From: Tenacibaculum caenipelagi
GTDB lineage: Bacteria; Bacteroidota; Bacteroidia; Flavobacteriales; Flavobacteriaceae
DNA length: 64,000 bases
Reading direction: 5' to 3'
Assembly (NCBI RefSeq): GCF_004363005.1
Contig: NZ_SNYH01000002.1
Coordinates: 434,001 to 498,000, forward strand
Shown: positions 51,058 to 60,541 of the stretch, one piece after another
Position numbering within the stretch: position 1 is the first letter of the stretch
How the letters are laid out: every line of letters begins with the position of its first letter
Translations under genes and position numbers: made by a program
Notes under the pieces: generated by a model
Seen by the model: the letters and a program-made list of their open reading frames with translations, nothing else
Told to the model about the DNA's origin: nothing
The model's database searches: none

Positions 51058-52113
51058 ATGATACAAACAGACATATTAATTATTGGAGCAGGACCAACAG
51101 GTTTATTCACGGTTTTTGAAGCAGGATTATTAAAATTACGTTGTCATTTAATTGATGCTTTGCCACAACCAGGTGGGCAGTGTTCAGAAATTTATCCAAA
51201 GAAACCTATTTACGATATCCCAGCTTATCCAGAAATTTTAGCAGGTGATTTAACCGATAAATTAATGGAACAAATTAAACAATTTGAGCCAGGGTTTACC
51301 TTAGGTGAACGTGCCGATACGATTGAAAAACAAGATGACGGAACGTTCATTGTAACTACCAATAAAGGAACAAAACACCAAGCGCCAGTAGTAGCTATTG
51401 CTGGAGGACTGGGGAGTTTTGAACCTCGTAAACCACCTATTCCTAATATCTCAAATTTTGAAGACAAAGGGGTAGAATATATGATTAAAGAACCTGAGTT
51501 GTATCGTGATAAAGATGTTGTAATTGCTGGAGGAGGAGATTCTGCTTTAGATTGGTCTATTTTCTTAACAGATGTGGCTAGATCTGTTACTCTAATTCAC
51601 CGAAGAAACGAATTTAGAGGAGCTTTAGATTCAGTTGATAAAGTACAAGAGTTAAAAGACGAAGGAAAGTTAATGTTAATTACACCAGCAGAAGTTAAAG
51701 GAATTATTGGTGATGATAAAGTTGAAGGTGTATTAGTAGAGCAAAAAGATAAAGAACCATTTACATTACCTTGTGAGCATTTTATTCCGTTGTTCGGACT
51801 GTCTCCAAAATTAGGGCCAATTGCAAATTGGGGGTTAGAGATTGAGAAAAATGCCATTAAAGTAAACAATGCTTTAGATTATCAAACGAATGTAGAAGGT
51901 ATTTATGCGATTGGTGATGTGAATACCTATCCAGGGAAATTGAAATTGATTTTATGTGGATTCCACGAAGCAACTTTAATGTGTCAGAGTGCTTTCCAAC
52001 GTATTTATCCAGATAAAAAATATGTGATGAAGTATACAACGGTTGGAGGTGTTGACGGTTTTGATGGAACTAGAAAAGAAGCACCAAAGGCAGTAGTAAA
52101 AGCAATTAACTAA
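51058..52113 (+). CDS. Ferredoxin-NADP(+) reductase, thioredoxin-reductase-like type
   Basis: A 351-residue FAD/NAD(P)-linked oxidoreductase of the FNR type 2 group. The FAD loop is IIGAGPTGLFTVFEAG; LPQPGGQCSEIYPKKPIYDIP is the conserved quinone/FAD contact; the NADPH loop is VIAGGGDSALDWSIFL; the last motif is YAIGDVNTYPGKLKL. The redox CxxC of thioredoxin reductase is absent, as expected for this group. With the 2Fe-2S ferredoxin at 53.6 kb it can form an NADPH-to-ferredoxin chain. Confidence 0.9.
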   Translation: MIQTDILIIGAGPTGLFTVFEAGLLKLRCHLIDALPQPGGQCSEIYPKKPIYDIPAYPEILAGDLTDKLMEQIKQFEPGFTLGERADTIEKQDDGTFIVTTNKGTKHQAPVVAIAGGLGSFEPRKPPIPNISNFEDKGVEYMIKEPELYRDKDVVIAGGGDSALDWSIFLTDVARSVTLIHRRNEFRGALDSVDKVQELKDEGKLMLITPAEVKGIIGDDKVEGVLVEQKDKEPFTLPCEHFIPLFGLSPKLGPIANWGLEIEKNAIKVNNALDYQTNVEGIYAIGDVNTYPGKLKLILCGFHEATLMCQSAFQRIYPDKKYVMKYTTVGGVDGFDGTRKEAPKAVVKAIN

Positions 52114-52120
52114 ACGATTA

Positions 52121-52696
52121 GTGAAAAGAACCTTATACGATTTAACAAGGGAAGATTGGAATACACTCTTCCCAATTGAATTATCTGAGCATAATACCGA
52201 CTGGAAGCATATTTTTGAAGAAGAAAAGCAGCGAATACTTGAAAATGTTGATAATTCATGTTTTAACAGAATTGAACATTTTGGAAGTACTTCAATTCCT
52301 AATATAAAAGCAAAGAATTATATTGATTTGTTTATTGAGATTCCAAAAGAATTTTTGTTTGATAAAGAGTTGATAAAAAGTTTTGAAAAATTAGGGTATG
52401 CTTTTTTTGAAGTTCCAGCAAGAGAAGATGCAGAAGCCTATATGTCTTTTGCGAAAGGCTATAATTTTGAAGGACTAAAAGATCAAGTTTTTCATATTCA
52501 TATGTGCCCAAAGGAGAACGCTATGTGTAATCAATTAAAGTTTAGAGACTATTTGATTGAGAATCCTAGCAGAGCTAAAGAATATGAAAAATTAAAAATA
52601 GAGTTAGCTTCGAAATATAGAAATGATAGAGGTGCCTATGTTTTAGGAAAAACACAGTTTGTAAAAGAAACGTTGAATTTACATAATAATAAATAA
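52121..52696 (+). CDS. GrpB family protein (UPF0157)
   Basis: A 191-residue GrpB-type nucleotidyltransferase-like protein. The core reads IEHFGSTSIPNIKAKNYIDL followed by FIEI, the usual GSTS-P-x-A-K-xx-ID motif. The start is a GTG at 52121-52123, 7 bases after the reductase stop. Function unknown; related folds transfer nucleotides. Its place inside the redox operon is not explained. Confidence 0.85.
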   Translation: MKRTLYDLTREDWNTLFPIELSEHNTDWKHIFEEEKQRILENVDNSCFNRIEHFGSTSIPNIKAKNYIDLFIEIPKEFLFDKELIKSFEKLGYAFFEVPAREDAEAYMSFAKGYNFEGLKDQVFHIHMCPKENAMCNQLKFRDYLIENPSRAKEYEKLKIELASKYRNDRGAYVLGKTQFVKETLNLHNNK

Positions 52697-52701
52697 TAAC
52701 A

Positions 52702-53598
52702 TTGACTATAGTAGAATACATACAACAGCTATCAGAAGATAAATTATTGTACTTCGCATTGCCTATATTTTTCATTTCTATGTTGGTAGAATATCAATTT
52801 GCCAAAGAAAAATACCACGGTAAAGATACTGGTGTATCATTGTTAATGATGGTGTTTTCTGCTATTGTTGAATTTATTCCGAAGATTTTAGCCTTTGTAG
52901 CTTTTTTCTATTTATATGAAATGAGTCCGTTAAAAGGTATAGTACAACGTCAATGGTGGGCGTGGATTCTATTATTATTGGCTGATGATTTTGCTTATTA
53001 TTGGTTTCATCGTTTAAATCATGAGGTACGCTTGTTTTGGGCAGGTCATGTACCGCATCATTCGTCGGTGCATATGAATTTAGGAACAGCATTGCGTCAG
53101 GGAGTTGGTGAACGTATTCATAAATTTTTCTTTTGGATGTGGATTCCGTTGTTAGGATTTGATTCATTAATGATGTTTACCATGATGGGAGTTAGTTTAA
53201 TCTATCAGTTTTTTGTACATACAGAGCTAGTTGATAAACTGCCAAAACCAATCGAATTAATTTTCAATACACCATCGCATCACCGAGTGCATCACGCATC
53301 AAATATTCGATATTTAGATTGTAACCATGCGGGTATTTTAATTATTTGGGATCGTATATTTGGTACCTTTTCTGAAGAATTAAAAGATGTTGATAAGCCT
53401 GTTTATGGACTTACGGTGAATATTGAAACTTTTAATCCCGTAAAAGTAGCAACGCATGAATATACTGCTATTTGGAATGATGTAAAGAGAGCTGATAAAT
53501 GGAGTGATAAACTGAATTATATATTCAATTCACCAGGATGGACCCATGATGGAGAAGATAAAAGAGCGAAAACACTTCGAAAAAAAATGAATTTGTAA
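52702..53598 (+). CDS. Fatty acid hydroxylase/sterol desaturase superfamily protein
   Basis: A 298-residue membrane di-iron enzyme with four to five hydrophobic helices. All three His motifs are present: HRLNH, HVPHHSSVHMN and HHRVHHA. Members hydroxylate or desaturate lipids using oxygen and electrons from ferredoxin. The start is a TTG at 52702-52704 (TIVEYIQQLSEDK), which gives the first helix intact. The flanking reductase and ferredoxin genes provide a complete electron supply, so a three-component oxygenase is likely. Confidence 0.88.
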   Translation: MTIVEYIQQLSEDKLLYFALPIFFISMLVEYQFAKEKYHGKDTGVSLLMMVFSAIVEFIPKILAFVAFFYLYEMSPLKGIVQRQWWAWILLLLADDFAYYWFHRLNHEVRLFWAGHVPHHSSVHMNLGTALRQGVGERIHKFFFWMWIPLLGFDSLMMFTMMGVSLIYQFFVHTELVDKLPKPIELIFNTPSHHRVHHASNIRYLDCNHAGILIIWDRIFGTFSEELKDVDKPVYGLTVNIETFNPVKVATHEYTAIWNDVKRADKWSDKLNYIFNSPGWTHDGEDKRAKTLRKKMNL

Positions 53599-53600
53599 TA

Positions 53601-53933
53601 ATGGAACAAGATATTACTATAAAAATTACCGATCGTGACGGAGTAACTCACGAGGTACAAGCACCTACAGATATGGCAATGAACTTAATGGAAGTGGTAC
53701 GCTCATATGAGCTGGCTCCAGAAGGAACCATTGGTATTTGTGGTGGAATGGCAATGTGTGCTTCTTGTCAATGCTATGTAAAATCAGATCACGAATTACC
53801 AGAAATGGGAGATGATGAAGAAGCAATGTTAGCAGAAGCTTTTTATGTAGAAGATAATAGCCGATTAGGTTGCCAAATACAGATGACACCAGATTTAGAA
53901 GGTTTAGAAGTTGAATTAGCTCCAGAGAGTTAA
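53601..53933 (+). CDS. 2Fe-2S ferredoxin (adrenodoxin type)
   Basis: A 110-residue ferredoxin with ligands Cys47, Cys53, Cys56 (CGGMAMCASC) and Cys91 (RLGCQIQM), the spacing of the adrenodoxin/ISC group. Three bases after the hydroxylase stop. Likely electron partner of that hydroxylase, reduced by the FNR upstream (inference). A very strong terminator follows. Confidence 0.92.
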   Translation: MEQDITIKITDRDGVTHEVQAPTDMAMNLMEVVRSYELAPEGTIGICGGMAMCASCQCYVKSDHELPEMGDDEEAMLAEAFYVEDNSRLGCQIQMTPDLEGLEVELAPES

Positions 53934-53951
53934 AAAACAAGAATAAAATTA

Positions 53952-53997
53952 AAAAGCGCAGGATCTTAAGTTTAACTTAAGATCCTGCGCTTTTTTT
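53952..53997 (+). terminator. Very strong terminator separating redox operon from siderophore operon
   Basis: A near-perfect inverted repeat of about 21 bp per arm: AAAAGCGCAGGATCTTAAG on the left mirrored on the right, followed by seven T. Among the longest stems in the window. Confidence 0.93.
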
Positions 53998-54015
53998 ATA
54001 ATTAAATGCTAATTG

Positions 54016-54044
54016 CGTCATTTTAATTTCCATTTACGTCATTT
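54016..54044. promoter_or_regulatory. CGTCATTT direct repeat with 21-bp period upstream of siderophore operon
   Basis: CGTCATTT occurs at 54016-54023 and 54037-54044, exactly two helical turns apart, with flanks partly alike. It ends 20 bases before the -7 element, a place typical for an activator. AraC-type and LytTR-type regulators both bind repeats of this spacing. No regulator is linked in the window. Confidence 0.45.
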
Positions 54045-54063
54045 AGTTTGGCTGAGGTGAATA

Positions 54064-54071
54064 TATTTTTG
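54064..54071 (+). promoter_or_regulatory. -7 promoter element of siderophore operon
   Basis: TATTTTTG, exact TAnnTTTG, 30 bases before the decarboxylase ATG. No -33 TTG at normal spacing, which fits a promoter needing an activator. Confidence 0.55.
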
Positions 54072-54101
54072 CTTGAAACTATTAAGACTAAATAAAAATA
54101 A

Positions 54102-55610
54102 ATGATTCTTAAACCACACCCTTCTTTAAAGGAGTTATCGTTAAATAGCTATTTATTTAGTGATGAATCGGTAAATTTATACGAAGAGTATATTCAGAAA
54201 ACAACCTCCTATATTCAGCAATTTTTATCCAACAGAACTTTTTATCAAGGAGACAATCTTGAAGAGATTCTAAAAAATAAAGAACAAGCAAAATTGCTAA
54301 ACATTGAAGAAACACACACAATTGATAGTGTTTTAGAAGAATTAAATAATTTATACATAAAAAATGCAATCGCTTTTCATAACCCAACATATGTAGCGCA
54401 TTTAAACTGCCCAATTACATTGCCTTCGGTCATTGCAGAAATGATTACAACGACAATAAATACTGCAGTTGAAACATGGGATCAAAGTACTTCAGCAACT
54501 TTTATAGAACAAGAAGTTATACAATGGATAACTAACGTATTTAATCTTTCAAATAATTCAGATGGTGTTTTTACAAGCGGAGGAACACAATCTAATTTTA
54601 TGGGATTATTAATGGCTCGAGATAATTATGCCTTTAAAAATTTTGGGATTAACATTAAGCAACATGGTTGGAGTAATGAGATAAGTAAGTTTAGAGTTTT
54701 TTGCTCTGAAAAGGCACATTTTAGCATTCAAAAAAGTGCCGCTTTGTTAGGTATGGGCTATGATGCAGTTATTCCTGTAAAAGTAGATAAGAGAATGCGA
54801 ATGGATGCTAATGAGTTGGTGTTAGCTATTGAAAGAACAAAACAGGAAGGAAACATTCCAATTGCAGTGGTAGCAACATTAGGAACTACCGATTATGGCA
54901 GTTTTGACCCGATACAAACCATAGGGAAAATTACTAGAGAACACAACATGTGGTTGCATGCAGATGGCGCTTATGGAGGAGTTTATGCACTTACAAATAC
55001 TCACAAAGAATATTTTACAGGGATTGAGTTGGTAGATTCAATTACTATAGACTTTCATAAAACGTTGTTTCAACCCGTAAGCTGTAGTGCATTTTTAGTT
55101 AATAATAAACAGCATTTTCAATATGTATCGTATTATGCAGATTACTTAAATCCTGTTGAAGATAAAGATCCGCAACGCCCTAATCTTATAGAGAAATCAA
55201 TCCAAACAACACGTCGATTTGATGCCTTAAAAGTTTGGTTGACCTTAAAAACAATGGGGACTAAAACCATTGCTAATTACTTAGAAGAAGTACACTCTTT
55301 AACAAAAGCAGTATATCATAGTATAAAAGATGAAGAGTGTTTTGAAATTGCTCATGTACCAGAACTAAGTACCCTAGTATTTCGATATAAATCAGAAGGT
55401 ATAACTGAAGATATAATTCATAACACAATTAATTTATATATCAAAAACACCTTATACAAAGCTGGAAAAGCATCAATAGCAAGTACAAAATTAGACGGTA
55501 ACATCTATCTAAAATTTACGCTGCTAAATCCTAAAAATACAATTAACAATCTCCTAAACATTATAGAAATGATTAAAACTACAGGAGAACAATACAAAAC
55601 TACAAACTAA
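54102..55610 (+). CDS. PLP-dependent decarboxylase (lysine/diaminobutyrate type) for siderophore precursor
   Basis: A 502-residue group II PLP decarboxylase. TSGGTQSN is the phosphate-binding loop, HADGAYGG places the PLP-ring Asp at 288, and DFHKTLFQPVSCS gives the Schiff-base Lys320. Relatives in siderophore clusters (DesA of desferrioxamine) decarboxylate lysine to cadaverine; others act on 2,4-diaminobutyrate or ornithine. Cadaverine is the likeliest product because the next gene is an N-hydroxylase of the lysine/cadaverine family and the order decarboxylase-hydroxylase-acyltransferase-synthetase is that of the des pathway. First gene of a rightward operon, six bases from the next. Confidence 0.9.
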   Translation: MILKPHPSLKELSLNSYLFSDESVNLYEEYIQKTTSYIQQFLSNRTFYQGDNLEEILKNKEQAKLLNIEETHTIDSVLEELNNLYIKNAIAFHNPTYVAHLNCPITLPSVIAEMITTTINTAVETWDQSTSATFIEQEVIQWITNVFNLSNNSDGVFTSGGTQSNFMGLLMARDNYAFKNFGINIKQHGWSNEISKFRVFCSEKAHFSIQKSAALLGMGYDAVIPVKVDKRMRMDANELVLAIERTKQEGNIPIAVVATLGTTDYGSFDPIQTIGKITREHNMWLHADGAYGGVYALTNTHKEYFTGIELVDSITIDFHKTLFQPVSCSAFLVNNKQHFQYVSYYADYLNPVEDKDPQRPNLIEKSIQTTRRFDALKVWLTLKTMGTKTIANYLEEVHSLTKAVYHSIKDEECFEIAHVPELSTLVFRYKSEGITEDIIHNTINLYIKNTLYKAGKASIASTKLDGNIYLKFTLLNPKNTINNLLNIIEMIKTTGEQYKTTN

Positions 55611-55615
55611 AAAAG

Positions 55616-56938
55616 ATGAAGAATACTATATTAGATTTTATAGCCATAGGTGTAGGTCCTTTTAACTTAGGATTGGCCTGTTTATCAGAACCAATTGAAA
55701 ACTTACATGGAGTCTTTCTTGATAAAAAAGAGAAATTTGATTGGCATCCAGGAATGTTGTTGGAAGACACCACTTTACAAGTGCCTTTTATGGCAGATTT
55801 GGTAACCCTAGCCGACCCCACAAGTCCTTTTAGTTTTCTTAATTATATAAAAGAACAAGGAAGAATTTATTCTTTTTACATACGAGAAAATTTCTTGTTA
55901 CTTAGAAATGAGTACAACCACTATTGTCAGTGGGTAATCAGCAAGCTTTCTAACATTTATTTTAATACAGAAGTTACGAATGTAGACTACGATCAAAAAG
56001 GCGAAATTTATGTGGTTACAAGTATTTGTACAAAAACACAGGAAATTAAAATTTATAAAGCAAAGAAATTAGTGTTAGGAACAGGAACACAACCTTACAT
56101 TCCTGCTTGTTGTAAAAAGTTGAAAGATGTTGCCGTTCATTCATCAGAATATTTACCTAATAAAGAACAATTACAGAATAAAAAAAGAATAACCGTACTA
56201 GGAAGTGGGCAAAGTGCTGCTGAAATATTTTCTGATTTATTACAAGAAATAGACACTAAAGGATATGAATTGAACTGGATAACCCGTTCTCCTCGCTTTT
56301 TCCCATTAGAGTATGCTAAGTTAACGTTGGAAATGACGTCTCCAGAATACGTAGACTATTTTTACAATTTACCAGCATCCAAAAGAGATACATTAATTAA
56401 AAATCAAAAGCATTTATACAAAGGGATCAATCAAGATTTAATAGGGGCTATTCACGATACATTATATGCGAAACGAGTTATATCAAAAGAACCTTTAAAA
56501 GTTTCATTGCGTACCAATTCGGAATTGAAAACAACGAAAGTATCAGATGACGGTATTAAACTTGAACTTCATCAAGTGGAACAAGACAAATATTTTAAAC
56601 ATGAAACTGACGGATTGGTTCTTGCCACAGGATATGAATATCAATTACCTGATTTTATAGAAGGAATTGCAGATCGAATTTTATGGGATTATCAAGATCG
56701 TTTCGATGTACAACGCAATTATAGTATAGATAAAAATCACAACGAAATCTTTGTTCAGAATGTAGAGCTACATACACACGGTTTTGTAACCCCTGATTTG
56801 GGAATGGCTGCTTATAAGAACTCATACATTATTAAAGAAATAACAGGAGTAGAACATTACCCTATTGAGCAAAAAATTGCATTTCAACAATTTGAGGTTA
56901 CACAAGAAGAGGAAATAGAACTCAATGTCTTTGCATAG
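55616..56938 (+). CDS. Lysine/cadaverine N6-hydroxylase (IucD/DesB-like flavin monooxygenase)
   Basis: A 440-residue N-hydroxylating monooxygenase. FAD loop GVGPFNLGLACL (about 12-23), LDKKEKFDWHPGMLL and TLQVPFMADLVTLADPTSPFSF are family signatures; the NADPH loop is VLGSGQSAAEIFSDLL (about 193-208); LATGYEY near 340 closes the active site. It turns the terminal amine into an N-hydroxy amine using NADPH and oxygen. Substrate is probably the diamine made by the preceding enzyme rather than lysine itself. Overlaps or abuts the MFS gene. Confidence 0.93.
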   Translation: MKNTILDFIAIGVGPFNLGLACLSEPIENLHGVFLDKKEKFDWHPGMLLEDTTLQVPFMADLVTLADPTSPFSFLNYIKEQGRIYSFYIRENFLLLRNEYNHYCQWVISKLSNIYFNTEVTNVDYDQKGEIYVVTSICTKTQEIKIYKAKKLVLGTGTQPYIPACCKKLKDVAVHSSEYLPNKEQLQNKKRITVLGSGQSAAEIFSDLLQEIDTKGYELNWITRSPRFFPLEYAKLTLEMTSPEYVDYFYNLPASKRDTLIKNQKHLYKGINQDLIGAIHDTLYAKRVISKEPLKVSLRTNSELKTTKVSDDGIKLELHQVEQDKYFKHETDGLVLATGYEYQLPDFIEGIADRILWDYQDRFDVQRNYSIDKNHNEIFVQNVELHTHGFVTPDLGMAAYKNSYIIKEITGVEHYPIEQKIAFQQFEVTQEEEIELNVFA

Positions 56939-56942
56939 AGGT

Positions 56943-58118
56943 ATGAAGTTGAAAACATTTTTAATATTAATGACACTGGTTGCAGTAGTAAGCGATTATT
57001 TACTGCATCCATTTTACCCGCAGTTTTTTGAGCTTCGTTTTGGAATGAAGAATCCCAAAAATGTTGGATACTATTTTGCAGCCATCTGCTTTATGGTAAT
57101 GATTGCATTTCCTTTTTGGGCGTATGTTTCTAAAAAAGTTTCAGAATTAAACATTTTAGTTTACACTCAAGCTGTTGCAGGTATGTTAGCATTGTATTGC
57201 TATTATACCACATCATATATTAATTTCTGGATAGTATCACTTGTTATGGTACTGTTTAAAGGAAGTTACTTGTTAGTGTACCCTTACATCTTAAAAATCA
57301 TTACAAAAGAAGAGCATCCAAGTACAATCGGATTACTTTCAGTGGTGGTGCATTTAGGAGGAATTTTAGGAGCGGTGTTGGGAGGTTTAACAGTAGATTA
57401 TATAAACCCAAGTAGTATTTTTATAATCATGGCAGCAGGCGATTTTATTCAAATGGCTATGAGTGGTTATTTATTAAAAAGTAAAAAGTATGCTACTGAT
57501 TTAATTATTTCAGAAGAGTCAGCCGTAACTAATAAAAAAATTATTCCAAAAGGATTTATTTTGAAATTAGGCTTGATTACATTGATATTGTATTTCAGTG
57601 ATTTTTTAATCAGACCTTTCTTTTCATCGTATTGGGAAAGTTTTTCAATGCATAAAAGCAAATTGGTTTCAGGTACTATCTATGCCATTCCAGGTTTTGT
57701 TGCTTTAATAGCATTATGGATTAATAACAAACGAAAATCAAAAGGACACGAAGGAATCATAAACGCCTTGTGTATAGGTTTGATAGGGTTGGTATTGCAA
57801 GGAATACCTAATGAAGCAGCAGTTGTTTTAGGAAGAATTATTTACGGATGGGCAATTTTTCAAGGAGTCGTGAAATTCGATATTTTATTATTCGAGTTGA
57901 GTTCTCCAGAATCATACTCGGTAGATTACAGTAAAATACATTTCTTTCAAAACCTAGGTGTGTTATTAGCTTCGCTAAACGTAGGGATTATAGTCGATAG
58001 CTTTGGTTTACGTATACCTTTCATTATTGCTTTAGGCGGATTTACACTCACACTAGTCTTGTACTTTATCGTGTTTAAATCGGTAAGTAAAGTACACAAA
58101 CAACTAGCCAAAGCTTAA
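56943..58118 (+). CDS. MFS transporter, putative siderophore exporter
   Basis: About 391 residues, 11-12 transmembrane helices, typical MFS fold. The start was placed at an ATG 4 bases after the hydroxylase stop (MKLKTFLILMTLVAVVSDY); an ATG at 56925 would overlap by 14 bases. The loop between helices 2 and 3 (YVSKKVSE) has a reduced MFS motif A. Because it lies inside the biosynthetic operon, export of the siderophore, or import of a product, is likely. Direction cannot be told from sequence. Confidence 0.83.
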   Translation: MKLKTFLILMTLVAVVSDYLLHPFYPQFFELRFGMKNPKNVGYYFAAICFMVMIAFPFWAYVSKKVSELNILVYTQAVAGMLALYCYYTTSYINFWIVSLVMVLFKGSYLLVYPYILKIITKEEHPSTIGLLSVVVHLGGILGAVLGGLTVDYINPSSIFIIMAAGDFIQMAMSGYLLKSKKYATDLIISEESAVTNKKIIPKGFILKLGLITLILYFSDFLIRPFFSSYWESFSMHKSKLVSGTIYAIPGFVALIALWINNKRKSKGHEGIINALCIGLIGLVLQGIPNEAAVVLGRIIYGWAIFQGVVKFDILLFELSSPESYSVDYSKIHFFQNLGVLLASLNVGIIVDSFGLRIPFIIALGGFTLTLVLYFIVFKSVSKVHKQLAKA

Positions 58119-58121
58119 ATT

Positions 58122-60539
58122 ATGAGAACAACAGAAACCATAGCTTTTTCAAAAGAATACAAAGATTTTGGAAGAATTACCATTCGCCCTTTTCAAGTAA
58201 AAAACGACAGTGTTTTTTTACAAAAATGGGTAACACAAGAGTATGCTGTTTTTTGGGGAATGCAAAACGCAACGGTAAAAGAAGTTGAAGAAGAATATAC
58301 CCAACTTATAGCCCCAGAACATTATGATGTTTTTGTAGGAATGTTTGATGACGAACCTGCATTTGTATTAGAGCGTTACAATCCGCAACTAGACGTTATT
58401 CATAATTTTTATAAAGCTAAAACGGCTGACTGTGGTGTGCATATTATTGTAGCACCACCAAAAACCAGTAAAACACCAAACTTTACGTGGTTTATGTTTC
58501 GGTCTATTATGGATTTTGTTTTTACGAATCCTGCTATTAGCAGAATAGTGGTAGAACCCGATATCCGAAACAAAAAAATGTTTGCACTGTGTCAACGCAT
58601 AGGTTTTCAACTAGGAAGCGTAATAGAATTACCTAACAAAACAGCACAACTAGCATTTTTAACCAAAACCAATTACCAACAACAAATACAATCTTTTATA
58701 CCATCAAAAAGAAGTGCCATGAACACCTTAGATAATGTGGTTTCTCCACAACAATCAACCCAACATATACAACCAGAGGTTTGGCAAAAAGCGAACCTAT
58801 TATTGGTGAAAAAAGCGCTGTGCGAGTTTTCACATGAACTATTAATTCAACCAGAAATAATTCAAGAGCTAAACAAAGGGTATAAACTTTATAAAGTTTA
58901 TGCAGATGATATTGAAATCCAATATGAGTTTGAAGCAAAACCAATGGCTTTAAATCATTTTATGATTGATGAAAACTCTATAAAAAAATATGCAAAAGAT
59001 GTTGAAGAAGAAATCGATGCGATTGCTTTTATAAAAGAATTTAGAAAAGCATTAGGAATTGTTGATGAAAAAATGCCTGTGTATTTAGAAGAAATTATAA
59101 ACACACTATACGGAAGCGCATTTAAAATAACTAAAGGCAATCCAACAGCAGCAGCATTAGCGATAGCTGATTTTCAAACCATAGAGCAATCTATGACGGA
59201 AGGACATCCAGGGTTTGTAGCAAATAATGGAAGAATAGGTTTTGATAGTAGCGATTATCGTTCGTATGCGCCAGAAGCAGGAAATTCTTTTTCGTTATTA
59301 TGGTTGGCAGGACATACATCAAAAGCAGTTTTTTCAGCGATAGAAGCATTGCCCTATGAAACTTTAATACATCAGGAGTTAGATGCCGATACTATAGCAC
59401 AATTCAATAAAATAATTGAAAAAAAAGGCTTTAGTCCAAAAGAGTATTTATTTATTCCTGTTCACCCATGGCAGTGGTTTAACAAGCTAGCTACAATTTT
59501 TGCTTCAGAAGTTGCCAAAGGAGATTTAATTTGTTTAGGATATGGACCAGACCAATACTTAGCGCAACAGTCAATAAGAACCTTATTCAATATAACCAAT
59601 CCACAGAAATTTTATACAAAATCGGCATTGTCTATTCTAAACATGGGCTTTATGAGAGGATTGCCATTGTATTATTTAGGAACTGCTCCTAAAATGGCAG
59701 TTTGGTTAGAAAACCTGTTGTATAATGATGCGTATATAAAGGAAAACGGATTTAGAATGTTGAGCGAAATAGGTTCGGTTAGCTATGTGAATCCATATTT
59801 TGAAGAATTTGGTCCGCACAACGATTACAATAAAATGTTAGCATCGTTATGGAGAGAAAGCCCGTATTCAGTGGTTAAACAAAATCAAAAACCACTAACG
59901 ATGGCAGCATTATTACATATAGATCATCACGGAAAAGCATTACTTCCAGAAATTATTAAAGACTCTGGAATTTCAATAGACAACTGGCTACGTAGTTATT
60001 TAAAAGCGTACTTAAGTCCTTTATTGCACTGTTTTTACTATTACGATTTGGTGTTTATGCCACATGGAGAAAACATTATTTTGGTATTAGAAAATAACAT
60101 TCCAGCATATGCTTTACTAAAGGATATTACTGAAGAAGCATGTGTTTTAAATCCGGAAGTTGAGCTGCCAGAAGAGTTAAAAAGAATGTATGCTCCTGTG
60201 CCAGAAGATGTAAAATTACTATCCATATTTACAGATATGTTTGATGGTTTCTTCCGTTTCTTAGCTCCAATTTTAGAAGAACATGCAAGTTATAGCGAGA
60301 ACCGTTTTTGGAAATTAGTAGCAGAAAATATTCATGAATATCAAGAGCAGTTTCCAGAATTGTTGAAGAAGTTTGAACAATATGATTTGTTTGCTGAAGA
60401 CTTTAAACTTTCGTGTTTAAATAGACTGCAATTAAACAATCACAAGCAGATGATTGATTTAGACGACCCCGTTGCCTTACTACAATTTGTGGGTAAACTA
60501 GACAATCCAATAGCAGTATTTAAAACTCAGGAAGTATAA
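58122..60539 (+). CDS. Fused GNAT N-acyltransferase / IucA-IucC siderophore synthetase
   Basis: An 805-residue two-domain enzyme. Residues about 10-190 are an IucB/AlcB-type acyltransferase (ITIRPFQVKNDSVFLQKWVT, FWGM, VHIIVAP, RIVVEPDIRN), which acylates the N-hydroxy amine. Residues about 215-805 are an NIS synthetase (GHPGFVANNGRIGF near 365, FIPVHPWQW near 443, KSALSILNMGFMRGL, HGENIILVLENN near 646) that adenylates a carboxylate and condenses it with an amine or alcohol. A linker of about 25 residues contains Met200 (ATG at 58719), which could start a stand-alone synthetase of 606 residues. It is followed by an unfused copy of the same pair. Confidence 0.92.
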   Translation: MRTTETIAFSKEYKDFGRITIRPFQVKNDSVFLQKWVTQEYAVFWGMQNATVKEVEEEYTQLIAPEHYDVFVGMFDDEPAFVLERYNPQLDVIHNFYKAKTADCGVHIIVAPPKTSKTPNFTWFMFRSIMDFVFTNPAISRIVVEPDIRNKKMFALCQRIGFQLGSVIELPNKTAQLAFLTKTNYQQQIQSFIPSKRSAMNTLDNVVSPQQSTQHIQPEVWQKANLLLVKKALCEFSHELLIQPEIIQELNKGYKLYKVYADDIEIQYEFEAKPMALNHFMIDENSIKKYAKDVEEEIDAIAFIKEFRKALGIVDEKMPVYLEEIINTLYGSAFKITKGNPTAAALAIADFQTIEQSMTEGHPGFVANNGRIGFDSSDYRSYAPEAGNSFSLLWLAGHTSKAVFSAIEALPYETLIHQELDADTIAQFNKIIEKKGFSPKEYLFIPVHPWQWFNKLATIFASEVAKGDLICLGYGPDQYLAQQSIRTLFNITNPQKFYTKSALSILNMGFMRGLPLYYLGTAPKMAVWLENLLYNDAYIKENGFRMLSEIGSVSYVNPYFEEFGPHNDYNKMLASLWRESPYSVVKQNQKPLTMAALLHIDHHGKALLPEIIKDSGISIDNWLRSYLKAYLSPLLHCFYYYDLVFMPHGENIILVLENNIPAYALLKDITEEACVLNPEVELPEELKRMYAPVPEDVKLLSIFTDMFDGFFRFLAPILEEHASYSENRFWKLVAENIHEYQEQFPELLKKFEQYDLFAEDFKLSCLNRLQLNNHKQMIDLDDPVALLQFVGKLDNPIAVFKTQEV

Positions 60540-60541
60540 TT

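Noticed and set aside
58719..60539. Annotating the synthetase half of the fusion as a separate gene
   Set aside because: The frame is continuous from 58122 with no stop; the internal ATG is noted as a possible secondary start only.
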